Positions 29,735 through 42,082 of a stretch of DNA of 64,000 nt are shown here, piece after piece. Within the stretch, counting starts at the first letter, position 1, and each line of letters opens with the position of its first letter. Where the stretch lies: NCBI GenBank assembly GCA_023974075.1, contig CM043798.1:22288441-22352440 (forward strand), written 5' to 3'. A model generated the notes under the pieces. The model had not been told where the DNA came from. It saw only the letters and a program-made list of their open reading frames with translations, and did not search any database. Source of the stretch: Chaenocephalus aceratus (Eukaryota > Chordata > Actinopteri > Perciformes > Channichthyidae). The translations under genes were made by a program, and so were the position numbers.

Positions 29735-30095
29735 ATACAAAGACAAGGAAGGACCCAAAAGCACAAAGGCAGACACAGGATTCAAGTACAACAAGAGTCT
29801 TTACTTGAAAAGCAGTAACAAAACAAAAATACATACAATAACTAATCTTCTACTCTAATTCAAACCTAACTAAATAGGCTACTAGAAAAATATAACATAT
29901 TTAAAGATCATAATATATGATCTTTACGTTACTATAACTATAGATGCGGACAATGACTGTAACAATAACTAGATGCAATAGGAAAACGCTGGAGAGTTTG
30001 GCACAAGACAATCTGGCAATAGACAAGGGGAGACAGGACTCTATATACAAAAGGTAAGTGGACAGACACAGGTGGAAACAATCAGGGGCGGGGCA
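29735..30095 (-). repeat. Probable solo LTR
   Basis: Read on the minus strand it shows CACCTGTGTCTGTCC, a TATATAGAG box, an AAGTAAAGACTC region and an end TTTGGGTCCTTCC. This layout resembles the LTR at 57230-57587 (CACCTG, ATTTAAG, AATAAAGG, TTTGGGTCCTGC). No internal Gypsy sequence is attached. The boundaries are approximate. Confidence 0.5.
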
Positions 30096-30105
30096 GACAC
30101 TGACA

Positions 30106-30160
30106 CATAGGTTAATCCAATGTGACTGCGTCCCCTTTGAAATGTTCTGATAATCTATAA
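30106..30160 (-). repeat. Short repeat shared with 9492-9548
   Basis: The reverse complement reads TTATAGATTATCAGAACATT, then TCAAAGGGGACGCAG, matching 9492-9548 over about 55 bp. Family unknown. Confidence 0.75.
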
Positions 30161-30839
30161 CCAATAAAACAGCTTTTCCGTTGCTTGATATCAGAGCAGT
30201 GATATTTCTCCCCTCTAAGGCAAGCTAGCATGTGCAGAGAGGCTACCTTTTAACATGAGTGTGTGCGCGACAATTTCCCTTGGATTCTATTGGCTCTAAC
30301 GGTCAGAAAGAGATGTCACATGTCAAAATCGAACAAGGGGGGCCAGAGATAAGGACGATCCACACAAATGGCCCCAGAAGAGGTTTCTTTTGCTAAATCT
30401 GTCTAAAAAGGTCAAATATCACTTGTTTTGCATCAATCTTGATACAGGGTATACTTATATGTTGTACTTTGGATTCCTAACGCTTTTAGTCTACTAACCC
30501 ATCGTCCAAGGTTAGTTTTCACTAAGTACAAAATATCTTTGGGACGGACACTATAATTTACAGTTTTTTACCATGTTCAATCTGAATTTTTTTTTTAAAT
30601 AAAAAACATCTATATTGATTCTGACTTTTCTACATCCAACTCACAGGTTTATCATTACTTTGAGAAAAAAGATTATTAATTTAACCCTTTTAGAAGGGAA
30701 GATATGGTCATTTGTTCTGGGAATGTAATTTTCAAGCCTGAGACTTGAAAAACAGGCTCGGGGCCTAACGGGACACAGTTGTCAACGCACAACACAACGT
30801 CTCCCTAATTTTCAATCCAATTATTTTGTGATTAATGCT
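30161..30839. other. Unassigned non-coding stretch
   Basis: No feature recognised. Confidence 0.4.
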
Positions 30840-30843
30840 TTAA

Positions 30844-31515
30844 AGGTCCCATGTCATGCTTTTCCGGTTATTACCGTCCCCTTGTGTGTTATGAAGGTTT
30901 GTATGCATGTAAACGGTCTGCAAAGTCACAAAGTACACCCTGTAGCGAGTAAATCTCTAACACAGAACATACCTCCCCAGAACGCCTAGTTGGAGATGTC
31001 TCTTTTTCTTCCTGGGCACAGTGACGTGCCCATACCCAAATGGACCCATTGGTCCAAATGGACCAATCCGTGGAGCCGTTACGTTACGTCCGCGGAGCCG
31101 TTAGGTTAATTCCGTGGATTGGTCCAAATGGACCAATCTGCGGACTTCCTCACACACACATACTAAATCTTTTCTCAGCTGCAGCTCCGCCGATTTCTCC
31201 TCCCTGAGACTGTGAGATGCGGCGAGGCTGTGAGTCGGTGTGTGAGCACACACACAAACTCCCAGCCAGCCAGGCTGCGGGTGTGTGTGTGTTCGGGCTG
31301 GGTTTCGCTGTCTCGCAGACGGCCACTGGGCTCACAGGGAGGGGGGGGGCAGGAGCTCCAACAAGCCGTTTAGGACAGAGAGTGAATACACATACTATAC
31401 AGAGATGCTGCAAGAGAAACCAATGTGACTTTGGAAAATTGCACAATATAAATCTATTTTAGTATACCTCAACAATGGAATTATGATCAGTAGAAATGGC
31501 CATGTCATGGGACCT
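30844..31515. mobile_element. TTAA-target non-autonomous DNA element (Kolobok/piggyBac type)
   Basis: Ends AGGTCCCATGTCATG and CATGTCATGGGACCT are perfect inverted repeats of 15 bp, directly flanked by TTAA on both sides (30840-30843 and 31516-31519). TTAA duplication is typical of piggyBac and Kolobok; the AGGTCCCATG end resembles fish Kolobok-type elements. At 672 bp with no transposase it is non-autonomous. Inside, the palindrome ATTGGTCCAAATGGACCAAT occurs twice (about 31049 and 31118). Confidence 0.85.
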
Positions 31516-31519
31516 TTAA

Positions 31520-32630
31520 GGATGGATGAGGGGGGGCAGGGTTTCTTCAATGCGGTCGTCACTCACTTCACCTGATTAAATAGCCAGTGCTTTGCCAAAA
31601 CAATCAGAGGCAGATTTGGTGCTGCTGCGATTGTTACTCAAGGGGATCAAAGGAGGAGAAAATCAGGCGGATTATGATTACATTGTTATGCAGATTACAG
31701 CTATTGTCTGAGGTAGAAGGTCTAAGTGTGCAGGGCATGTGGAGCCAGCCCCTCTAACTCACTGAAACTTCTCATTCTCTGTGACTTAGAGGAAGCAAGA
31801 GAAGCATTTATGGAAAACGTCTGGATATTATTCTGTGGATCATGACACATAGAGTTTTTAGCTAGTCACTGCTAATGTTGAACATGCAACAGTGAGCAAT
31901 TTGAGAGATAAGGATATACAAACAGAACATAATTCTTTTTTTTTTCCACTGTTGATTATGTGCTGGTTTCTGAAGCAGCCACATTTACGATTCTTTCAAG
32001 GCCTATCAGCAAAGTGCAATTTACTTTTAACTGTAGGAACATAATTGATTTGATTTGCGTAATAATGATTTCTCATGTTTTGAATCTACAAGCAACTTGT
32101 TGACAAGCTTAACGTCAATGGGCTGGTACAAGTGTGTAAGTGGGAGTTTATAAGAGTGAAGGTTTATGCGTTCATACAGTATTTCTCTGTGTGAGTGTGT
32201 ATTTATATTGGGTATTAAGTATTGTATGACCTCGAGATGTCTGGATTTGCCAGGTTTTTTCCCCCCACTAATCTTCAAGCTGTTTTCAATGCCGTGTTGC
32301 TTCAAGCAACCAAATGTGATTTCGACATTGAGAAATGTCCTATTATTTGATCTCTTTGATGCTGTGTTGCCCAAGTGAGGGATGAAAAGGAGAGTTTAAC
32401 CTTTTTTGTACATTTTCTGACTCTAATCCAAAGGGACAGGAGAGATACAAACAGGGGAGTTGATACATGTAGAACATTTAGTGGCTTAGTTATTTCAAAG
32501 ATCAGAGTTGCTTTTAACAGATTGGATCCCATCATCTGTTGTCATTAGAGATAATGTTAGCAATATCACAATCAATCCATTCAATTAGTTGGGGTGTCAA
32601 CTCAGCTCCATGTATATGAACATGGATGAA
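31520..32630. other. Unassigned non-coding stretch
   Basis: No feature recognised. Confidence 0.4.
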
Positions 32631-32840
32631 CAGGAGGCGTGTGGCGCAGTGGATAGAGTGGATAGAGCGTTGGTGTTCGGATCAAGAGCACACAGGTTCA
32701 AACCCCACTGCAGTCAGCATGTCGTTGTGTCCCTGGGCAAGACACTTCACCCCAAATTGCTCCTGTGGGGTTTGCCCACAGTATTGAGTATGTAAGTCGC
32801 TTTGGATAAAAGCGTCTAACAAGTGACATGTAATGTAATG
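32631..32840 (+). mobile_element. tRNA-derived SINE with an L2-type tail
   Basis: The head contains an A box (GTGGCGCAGTGGATAGAGTG at 32641) and B box (GGTTCAAACCCC at 32695) of RNA polymerase III. A 9-bp stretch (GTGGATAGA) is duplicated next to the A box. The body follows, and the tail TAAGTCGCTTTGGATAAAAG plus CGTCTAAC and TGTAATG repeats is almost identical to the L2 tail at 47427-47470. It is therefore likely mobilised by L2 reverse transcriptase. A hAT element is inserted at its last bases. Confidence 0.88.
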
Positions 32841-32843
32841 GAT
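32836..32843. repeat. Left 8-bp target-site duplication (TAATGGAT)
   Basis: Identical copy at 35631-35638. The duplication overlaps the SINE tail, so the hAT landed in it. Confidence 0.92.
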
Positions 32844-33006
32844 TAGGGGTGTAACCGTATTCGTCACGGTTCGGCACATGCAGTCACACGGCGAATACGC
32901 CATTTTTTACGAGTGGAAAAAAAGTCTGTCACTCAGGGCAGTATTACACTATATATAATCCAGGGGGCGGTATTGCGCCTAAAAGCCAGCCGCCCGTAAA
33001 TAACAA

Positions 33007-35065
33007 ATGCAGAACAAGAACAACAAACACTACAAAACGAACAAAATACATGAAGAAGAAAAGTTAGCTATGGCGAGTTCAAACACCACACAGGAGCTAG
33101 AAGACCCACCTGCTTCATTTAAATCAGGTGTGTGGGAACATTTCGGGTTCCCTGTGGACTATAACAATGATGGGGTGCGAGTTGTGGATCGGACGAGGAC
33201 GGTGTGTCGGCGTTGTTTCACAGCGGCGCGGTATGCTAGTGGTAACATGTCCAACATGCTAAATCACATCCGAAGGCATCACCCAGATTTGTCAATCACC
33301 GGAGCCCGGCAAAAGACGACAGCTGTTCAACAGCTAATCCCCGCTGTTTTTAAGAAGCCAATAGAAATGACAGCCGAGAGACCAAAACAAATAACCGAAG
33401 CAATTGGCATGTATATTGCAACGGCAATGCGACCTTATGCAATAGTAGAGGACCCGGCTTCAAATATTTATTGAAAGTGCTCGAGCCTCGCAATAGTGTC
33501 CCATCCCGTGCGCACATGAGCCAGTCCGTGGTCCCTGCAATTTACCGGCGCACACGAGCGGTTGTTGAGCATGAGTTGTCCGCTGCAATCCGCTGTTGCA
33601 CTAACAACAGATGGATGGACCTCCCGTGCTACTGAAAGTTATCTCACAGTGACCGCACACTTCATCAACTCAGAGTGGGAAATGCAAAATCCAGTTCTAC
33701 TTACACGCCCTGTGTATGAACAGCACACTAGCACCCACCTAGCTGAGAAGCTACAAGAGGCAGTAGCAGAGTATAAACTTGAAAAGCCCAAAACTATCGC
33801 AGTGACCACTGACAATGCAAGAAACATTGTTAAAGCTGTCAGTGAAGCAGGACTGGGTCCACAAATAGGATGCTTTGCCCATACATTAAACTTAGCATCA
33901 CAGAAAGCGATGGCAGTCAACCAGGTATCTCGACTGCTGGGGAAAATCAGAAGAGCTGTTTCTTTTTTCCACCGCAGCACAATGGCTGCACATGTTTTGT
34001 AGCAAAAGCAGGAGATGCTTCACTTGCCAAAACACACCGACTCATCAACGATGTGGCCACACGCTGGAACTCCAGCTATGAAATGGTTGAGCGGTACCTT
34101 GAACAGAAATCGGCTGTTTACTCGGCACTAAGTGCCCTGAAGAACAAGGATATTGCCAATCTGACTGACCAGGAGGTAAGAGTCGCAGAGAATGTGATTG
34201 AGATTATGAAACCTCTGAAGACAGTCACTACAATACTGAGCACTGCAACGGCACTATCGGTTTCTATGATCCTACAACTTAAAACCATGATCTTGAAATC
34301 TATGGAACAAAACGATGAGGACACTCCCACTGTCAGGGAACTCAAGCATGCCATCAGGGAAAATCTGCAAAAAAGATACTCTGACGCTGGGCTGCAGGAC
34401 TTCCTTCACAAGTGCACAGCTCTGGATCCGAGGTTCAAAACACTTCCTCACTTGGACCGTGCCTCTCATCTGAGAATCTATGAAGATCTCATCATACCTG
34501 AAGTTCTGAGCAGAGCAGAAAATGTATGTAGTATGGTGATATTTTATATACCTTATCTTATGTCTTAACTAAACATTTTATTGTAACAATGGTCACTGAA
34601 CTCACTTATTACCTGTTTTTGTCATTTCTTTACTGCAGGTTGAGACTACAGGGGCCAGTCCAGCGACTACATCACAGGCCACTTCATTACCAGCGACAGC
34701 AGAGTCAGCACCCCCCCCCTCCAAAGAGGTCAGCCATGGAAGAACTTTTTAGCCCACTCTTTAAACCTGGCCAGAGTAACCAGCCTGATTTGAAGCAGCA
34801 GTTGAAGGACGAAGTGTCTGCGTACATGGCAAAGGAGTGCATTTCAATCGACTCAAACCCTCTTGCCTGGTGGAAGGATAATGAGTCTGTTTATCCTAAT
34901 GTAGCCATGTTGGCACATTGTTACCTGGCTGTACCTGCCACCTCAGTCCCCAGCAAGAGGGTTTTCTCGACGGCAGGTGACATAGTTACCGCCAACAGAT
35001 CTGCCCTCACTACTGACAATCTAGACGAACTAATCTTTTTGAAAAAAAACTTAAAAATAGAGTAA
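33007..35065 (+). pseudogene. hAT transposase with BED zinc finger (ZBED1-like), two exons, frameshifted
   Basis: The ORF opens at ATG 33007 (alternative ATG 33070). A BED finger follows (SGVWEHFGF, CRRC, NMLNHIRRHHP), then the RNase H-like core: LTTDGWTSRATESYLTVTAHF, VTTDNARNIVKAV, IGCFAHTLNLA and INDVATRWNSSYEM. After an intron (donor GTATGT at about 34525, acceptor TTTACTGCAG ending at 34639), exon 2 carries the hAT dimerisation region, PLAWWKDNESVYPNVAMLA and SVPSKRVFSTAGDIVTANR. Damage: TGA at 33472-33474 with a frame change, TAG plus a frame change near 34000, and a length change in the C-run at about 34711. Such proteins cut and paste the element. This copy is inactive but recent enough to read throughout. 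Confidence 0.92.
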
Positions 35066-35336
35066 AGCTTGAGTACCTTTTATTTAGGCATATGGCCTCA
35101 CACACACTCACAAGTTAATGATTACACATGTTAGACATTGCTCCTAAAGGTACAGATTTTATTTAGTTTTATATTTATCATGTATTTATTTTTATATGTT
35201 GACATCAGGAGATATTATACAGTTCTGTATTGCCTTTTATTGATTGTGATTGAAAAACGTTCTTATTATTTATTTAATATTTTCAAGACATTCTTTTTAG
35301 TTGTACAGTTTATTTAACCTTTTGTTTGTAATATGG

Positions 35337-35338
<2 letters not shown>

Positions 35339-35394
<56 letters not shown>
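35339..35394. repeat. (GT)n microsatellite
   Basis: Pure GT run near the 3' end of the hAT element. Confidence 0.97.
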
Positions 35395-35398
<4 letters not shown>

Positions 35399-35630
35399 GT
35401 TTGTGGTTTGTTTTTAACTGTAATACAGTTAATGATTCCAAATGTTAGAGTTCCTTTCCTTATTTTCATACCGAAACATGCACTACTGTTAAAAATAAAT
35501 AACAGCAAAAAAAATTATGCATTTGGGACTTTTTTTTGCTTTCCCTTGTTGTACCGAAACCGTACCGAACCGTGACCCCGAAACCGAGGTACGAACCGAA
35601 CCGTGACTTCTGTGAACCGTTACACCCCTA

Positions 35631-35638
35631 TAATGGAT
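35631..35638. repeat. Right 8-bp target-site duplication (TAATGGAT)
   Basis: Partner of 32836-32843. Confidence 0.92.
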
Positions 35639-36900
35639 GTTATGTTATTAAAGTTGTATTTTTCTTATAGTTGAGAAACGATGTCGAATAGCAAAACAGT
35701 CATTCATTTGTATACAGGTCTATACCCGTGATTGCTGTACTTTCTCAATAGAATATTAGACACCCAAAATACTAATGACCAATGACATCAAAAGTTGTGT
35801 GAATTTTTCCTATTTTGTTGTCCTACGTTGTAATCGCCTTTAGAACCACAGCTCGGCAGATTCCAAAGAAAACGAGATTCCAACCCCACGCACACACTCC
35901 CGCACACAAGCACACACTCCCGCACACACACACATGGTGCCTTGTTGTTTAAGATAAGTGAGTGAACATGTGATGACCCCCTGTTGAAAATAGAAAAATA
36001 CAGACACCATGCTGAAACATAGTTGTGACAATCTGTAGACCACCTGGGCCCGTTGTATGTGGAAAAATGCAAACAGTGAGTATAAAAGCAGGGCAAAACT
36101 GCACTGCAATCAAGAGGAAGAGCTATTGTAATAGGATGTTTACATGCCTTCAGGCTGTCGTGAAGTGTCACTGTAGCACTTCTGGAGCAGGGTCTAGGCA
36201 GCAAAAATAGAAGCGTAAGAGCATTGCAAGGGCTTTGTTGTGGCCTCAGGGCTGATTTTAACCAATTTGATAGGTTCTGCTGTTCTGTTTATATCCCATC
36301 AGTTGGCACCTACCATTAGCATTAAAATAATTTATATTTTAAGTTCAGTTGAATCCACAAACAAAATCTCTCTACTCATAAACAAGTGCTGAGGCGACGT
36401 GTATAGCGTACTGTGATGTGTTTACATTTTGATCATGCATATTGTGCTGGCAAAATCTCTTCTTCCTTCTTATATAATACACTTTAATTCAATAATGTAC
36501 CACTTAAAATAATTAACCGCTCTTCCATGATATGCCCTTGTCTAACCCCTTTTGATGGTGAGGCGCTAGAAAGCACCTGTCAGCATTTTTCCACTCATCC
36601 ATTATGCTGCTGTTGTGTGGACTTTAATGACCTTTCATTACCATCAGGACTGGAAATACCATGAATAATACATGTCATTGCTTTGGGCATTGCCTACCAC
36701 ATAGTGTGACATTGGTTTAAATTTGTCAAAGAGTCTATGCTGTTATGATTGAGAATGATAATGGTCATATCAACAATCTCAATGACAAAGTGACAAAGAA
36801 AGGTTTTAAAATGTACTCTTATTCACTTTAAGTGAGACAATCTGCTGAATTTAATAAACAAGTATTACAAAATGATCTGAGTGAAAATGCCTTGTCATTG
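35639..36900. other. Unassigned non-coding stretch
   Basis: Only a degenerate CA/ACTCCCGC repeat (about 35886-35935) stands out. Confidence 0.4.
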
Positions 36901-36992
36901 CTTACACCTTAAAGTTGTCACATCTTAAAGTTGTCACACCTTAAAGTTCACAACCTTAAAGTTGTCACACCCATTGTCACACCTTAAAGTTT
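36901..36992 (+). repeat. Short tandem repeat, unit ACACCTTAAAGTTGTC
   Basis: Five to six imperfect copies of a 16-17 bp unit. One is interrupted by CACCCATTG. Confidence 0.9.
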
Positions 36993-39660
36993 AGAGGTGT
37001 GTTGCTAAACTGATTTGTGCCGATGGAAATAAACTCAAATGAGTTAGAACTGAGGTATACAGAACAACATCTCTAAATGCACAATACTCTAATTTTAAAG
37101 CAGATGGGCTACAGCAGCCAAATCCCAAACCGGTTTACATCTGCCAAGCAGTGGCACAGGCAGTTTTATGATCACAGAATACAAATCTTCTTATGGCTAT
37201 ATCTAGCAGGATAATGCACAATGCCACAAACACAAGTCATTTTGATCTGATTTCTTGAACATGCCAGTTAGCTCACTCTAGTCAAATGGTCTCATCAATC
37301 TAATGGACCTCCTTCTGGATGTGGTAGAAGATTATGCAGCATAGATATGCAGCCGATAAATGTGCAATTGCATTATCAAAATGGACCACATTCTCAGGGG
37401 AATGTTCAATTTGTGTAGGCAAACATGGTCTGAAACCCGGTCCAAAGCTGATCCCTAAAAATGAGTTGTATTTTATATAAACCAGCAGCTGCACAGACAC
37501 ATTACCGTCCAGTGCCAAGGCAAGCCGGCTGTTACGTGAAGGTACCTCTTGGCTGCATTGCAGATATAAAATTCATATTCTGTGGCCGAAGCTTGATATT
37601 CCTCCTTTTCCCTGCAACAGGGCCTGGACAGAATGTAATCATCAGAAAAACAGGGGATCAGTCTTTACCTGCCACTCTGTATCTCTCTCATCTTAACTCT
37701 CACTGCAACAGTTAAATAAATGTATCTGATGTTTGATAATACTGCGGTCAGCTTAACAGTGCCTATACAATTAGATAAATGTCACATAGTTTAAGGGACA
37801 CCTTTATGAGTATAGGAGTAACATCGTTGCCGTTGTAACAATATTACATGCAGATGAATCCAATTGCTATAAAGCAAGACAATCAACATTTAACATGTGT
37901 TATGATAACCATAATGTAATATCTGTAATGTGAAAACAATAATAAGATATAAACCCAGACATATATGTCTCTGTAACTGTATTAACCTTGTAAAATCTGG
38001 CTGGAAGTGTTGTGTGAATTATACAGTTTATTTCAAATTGTAAGCACAAGCTAGGCACTGCCAAAAGAAATCAATGCCTTCCGACTTTCTCATATTGCTC
38101 AAATATCACCATCACTTAAAGTTGTTTCTATATCCTAGACAGCACTTTGAGCAGTTCCTCAAACAAGCACTTATGACTTTTTAGTGAAGCTGAAGCCAGC
38201 TTTTCAATTGGGGAGGATAACAAAAAAAGAGTAACTTGGCCCTGTTTCCTCTAGTATGTATATTCTCAGGCATAATACATGCATGTTGGAGAGGATAGTT
38301 AGGGAAATGATGGTAACATAAAAAATGAATAGAGAGAAAAAAGATGAGTTGGTGGCTGGGCGATCAACCGAGCAATTGAATGAGCAATTCATTAAGAGTG
38401 TGAGCTTGGGGACTGATCAGCAGACTGACTGACAGTGAGACAGCTGACTGATTGTCTGAGTGACTGATGTCCAGGTAAAGCTTTACTGGTTCTTAGCATA
38501 CTAATCATGACATTGCACAGGGAGGAAGGGTGCAAGTGAGAAAGAAGGAGAGTAGAAAAGAGAGAGAGAGGGAGAGAGAGAGGAATAGGAATAGAGATGG
38601 AATAGCAGCAGGTGAGCAGAGGGAGCTGTGTGAGGCTTCGCTGGAGTGCAGTTCCAGGTTGCTCTAGATAAGACTCAAACAGGAAATTGCAATATGGAGG
38701 CAGTGTCTCAAGTGGAACTAAGAGACAGTCTATGTCTCTCTCTTGCTTCATAAGTCTTTAGCAGAGGACAGTATGCCATTAAAATATTTAATGCATTTGC
38801 TTTGCCATGGCACTAAACCTTATAATACCGATATAAAACTGTGTAATTGCTCTAATTATAAGACTTGCTTTCTCTTCATCCGCCACAAAGCACTGCATAA
38901 CCAAGATGTATTTCAATAGGATTAGACTGGAACATAGTGGAAAATAAATATACATTTGAATTAGCATAAACAAATGTGTGGGATTACACAACAAAACAGT
39001 CAGAGATTGCTTTTGCATAAACAAAGATTGCATAAATCGTTCTTTTTGATTGTTTTCCCAGCAGATCTGGAGAGCAGCCAGCAGGGGGGAGTGCTGATCT
39101 CTGCTAAATGTGACAGAAAACACAAACCAAAAAAAATTATGTATTTGTTCCACAGCTCATTTTGAGAAAGACTACAACCATGAGATACTATGTTTCACTA
39201 GCCTTGAATGTAATGTTTATTGGCCAGGCCCATCACCCACAGGTAAACAATTCTGAATATCAACATGTTTGGTCATCAGACTACACTTAAATCAAAGAGA
39301 TGGGTGCCTGCGTTTTTCCGGGCAAACAAATTCAAATGTGCAATATCAATTCAGAAAATCAATCAGGTTTTTCCAAGTACAATGTCAAAGAAAGTACTCC
39401 CTGTTGCTGCATGCGGAGAACAATGTAAAGCTGAGACCAAAGGTAAGTGCACCACATGTTGGATGGTACTTTAGAAGTGTACTTCTCACCTCAGCCCACC
39501 AGAGACTTCCAATATATACAAGAGCTGCCAAAATGAATGACAGTGATAAAACATACCAAACAAAATCAAGGCCATGCCTCTGGTGATTATTTACTTGGGT
39601 GGGCAGGTTTCCTCATACAGCAGCTTGTGGGTAAATCTCCTGAGCGGCCATGCAGGTTAG
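36993..39660. other. Unassigned non-coding stretch
   Basis: No supported exon, terminal repeat or RNA gene. A purine-rich GA tract lies at about 38560-38590. Confidence 0.4.
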
Positions 39661-39663
39661 CTG

Positions 39664-41494
39664 GGGGGTATACACTACGAAGCAGGATTTTCGCTTAGCC
39701 GGCTAAATTCAGGGAAAACTCCGGCTTTCCGGTCCTACGAAGCTGGTTCTCTTTTTAGCAGGCTAGATCTCCATGGTAACTTATGTTTAGCGGCTAACCT
39801 GGTCGGGACCTGGTCGGGACCAGGTTATGTTAAGAGCTCAACTCAGTGAAAGCACTGCCTGCTGACCAATCAGAGCTCAGTGCGCAGAGTTTAAAGCGAT
39901 CAAGTCATATTACAGGAGAAAGGAAATACAGAAAAGCTGCCGATGCAGGAAAGACGGCCGGCAAAAATCACAGACTGTGTGAATGTGAACATTAATAGAA
40001 TATCACCTCCCATCTTCAGAGCAATCTGACTATTATAACATTAGCGTTAAGAAAGCTTACTTACATATCTGCCACAACATAAGTAACCGGATCAGAGTAA
40101 CATTAAGTACAGTCCGCGGCATATCACTTCATAATGTATCACATATCTCCTTATCTGAGTCAGCTGAGCCGTATCTGGCCGTGCAACACTCAGTGTCACA
40201 TACTGTATGCAGCTAGGGTGACCAGGTCCCAACAAACCAAATGTGCGACAAGGAGTATGTTTGTGTGGGACAATGTGGGACACCCTCTCAACAGCACCCC
40301 CCCCCCCCCCCGTTTAATTTGGTTTATTCAACAGCATCCAATAAACAATGACAGAAAGTGAGGTCAAAATGCAGTAATAATTTAGTATCTTAAGAAAGAA
40401 AAGTAAACTAAGGCTAACCAAGGCAGCAGGCATTATTCTATTCAAGTTTTTAGAAATGCATCTTCCAAATTCAACTAGTGTATTACCTGTAAACGTAGGC
40501 ACAACATAAATTAATAGATCAAATAAAACCATAATTACAAATGAAAACAGTCCAGGAGGGAACAAAAACATAATAATACATAAAATAAAATAGCTTTCAG
40601 TTTTGTCCATCACAGCAACAACAGGTGAGTAGGAATGTCTCCATCGAGTGGGATGTCTCTTTTTGAGCGACACGTTTCTTGTGAGAATCGCATTCTCGGT
40701 GTCTTTTTACGTCGTATTCACCGCTATGTGAAATTGAAAAATTACTCAAAGATTGCTAAAAACTCTCTGAGTGTCGCCCTGCACTGGGTTCAAGTGTCTT
40801 CCCAGTCTTTGTTGTATGTGCATCTTCTTTTCTTCTTAGCTGTAGTTTCAGTTTCCTCCATTTTCCATAACCTGCTGCCTCGCCTGCGTTATTGACTGAC
40901 CAGTGACTTTCGTTGTTGTTGTTTGGCGGGGGCCGCGGGGGGGGGGGGGGTGTGTGTGAGTGAGTTACTCTCATTGGTTAACACTTGACCAGCACCCGCC
41001 GTGTGTTACAGTTTGATTGACAGCAAACACACCCCCGTGATGATAGCCTTCCCTGCTTTCTCAACAGCCATTGGATACATCTGATTTTAAAGAAAAGCGT
41101 ATTAGCCAATCAAAATGAAATATGTGGGACATCGTCTCAATTTGCGGGACGCACCAAAAGTCGTGAAAATGCTGTGCAGTCCCGCGCAAAGCGGGACATC
41201 TGGTCACCCTATATGCAGCAGTATTATTTTAAGCAACACATTAAGTTGACGAAACACTCGAGACAAATGTAATTAAAGTCAGATCCACTCGTGTTTTAGA
41301 CGGGGCAGTGATATCATAAGTGTTGATGTATGCATTCAAACACTTTTTATTTTACCAGCTGTATTCACCTGGCAGGTGCAGCTTTGTGGCTTTTATCCTG
41401 GATAAAGTGTTTAAGTCATGGATGTTTAAAGTTTAACTTCTTCATATGTCTAATATTATAGTTGACTTTTCATTCAGGAAGTATGACGCTGCGC
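39664..41494. mobile_element. Harbinger-like element 1, interrupted twice and missing its right end
   Basis: Begins GGGGGTATACACTACGAAGC after CTG. It matches, in inverted orientation, the complete relative at 51720-52757: pieces 39664-40213 and 41220-41494 are collinear with about 51950-52757 reversed. It is interrupted at 40213 by a hAT MITE. It breaks off at 41494 within GACGCTGCGC, where Gypsy element 2 begins. The remaining left-end portion, seen in the relative, is not found after the Gypsy element. Confidence 0.85.
40214..41211. mobile_element. hAT-type MITE nested in Harbinger-like element 1
   Basis: Ends TAGGGTGACCAGGTCCC and, inverted, TAGGGTGACCAGATGTCCC, with perfect 8-bp duplications TATGCAGC at 40206-40213 and 41212-41219. 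The 998-bp interior has no transposase. The subterminal motif GTGGGAC / GCGGGAC is repeated near both ends. Confidence 0.92.
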
Positions 41495-42082
41495 GGCCGC
41501 ATGGAAGACGTGGCGACCCGGCTTACCCAAGATCCTGTTCCATTCCCTCCAGCTCCCTCTCCCGTTTCACCGTCTGCTCATCCAGCAACACTGAGTCCAG
41601 GGCTCCGGGAGCCACATATTCCCATCCCCGCTAGGTATTCAGGTAATCCAGGGACATGCAGCCAATTCCTTCATCAGTGCTCATTAGTTTTCAGTCAGCA
41701 GCCAGTTACATATGCCTCTGATCAGTCAAGAGTAGCTTTTGTTATGAGCCTTCTTTCTGAGAGAGCCTCCGCTTGGTCGCTGGCAGTTTCTTCTAACAAG
41801 CCTTACCTGTGTTCAGATTATAATGCTTTCTCCGGAGAGCTGCGTAAGGTTTTTGACCACCCTGTTAGGGGTAAGGAGGCAGGCAGCCAGCTTCTCTCTC
41901 TCCGTCAGGGAAGAGACTCAGTTTCCCAATATGCCCTTGATTTCCGTATTTTAGCTGCAGAGTGTACTTGGGACCAAGCGGCTTTACAGGGTGTGTTTTT
42001 AAGAGGGTTGGCGGACGAATTAGCCGCTAGAGACGAGACTTCCGACTTGGAGGAGTTAATTAGTCTGGCTATTCGTAGATAA
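41495..42082 (+). pseudogene. Gypsy element 2 gag (capsid part)
   Basis: The frame encodes MEDVATRL, a proline-rich linker, then the capsid-like region: PARYSGNPGTCSQFLHQCSL, VAFVMSLLSERASAWSLAV, FDHPVRGKEAGSQLLSLRQG and AAECTWDQAALQGVFLRGL, the typical retrotransposon gag order. The first residues of the gag are missing and the open frame continues from upstream Harbinger-like sequence, so an ATG upstream of 41495 would not be the true start. It ends at TAA 42080 after IRR. A frameshift separates it from the zinc knuckle. Confidence 0.85.

Larger units (their letters stand above)
32844..35630 (+). mobile_element. hAT DNA transposon with broken transposase
   Basis: Ends TAGGGGTGTAAC (left) and, inverted, GTTACACCCCTA (right) are flanked by perfect 8-bp duplications TAATGGAT, diagnostic of hAT. 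Subterminal regions carry repeated ACGGTTCGG / CCGAACCGTG motifs on both sides, probable transposase-binding sites. Length 2787 bp, as for a complete autonomous hAT. The transposase inside is frameshifted. Confidence 0.95.

Noticed and set aside
32641..32712. tRNA gene
   Set aside because: A and B boxes are present, but the sequence does not form a tRNA cloverleaf I can support and continues into a SINE body with an L2 tail.
36901..36992. CRISPR-like array
   Set aside because: Units are directly adjacent without unique spacers, and the genome is eukaryotic; this is a minisatellite.
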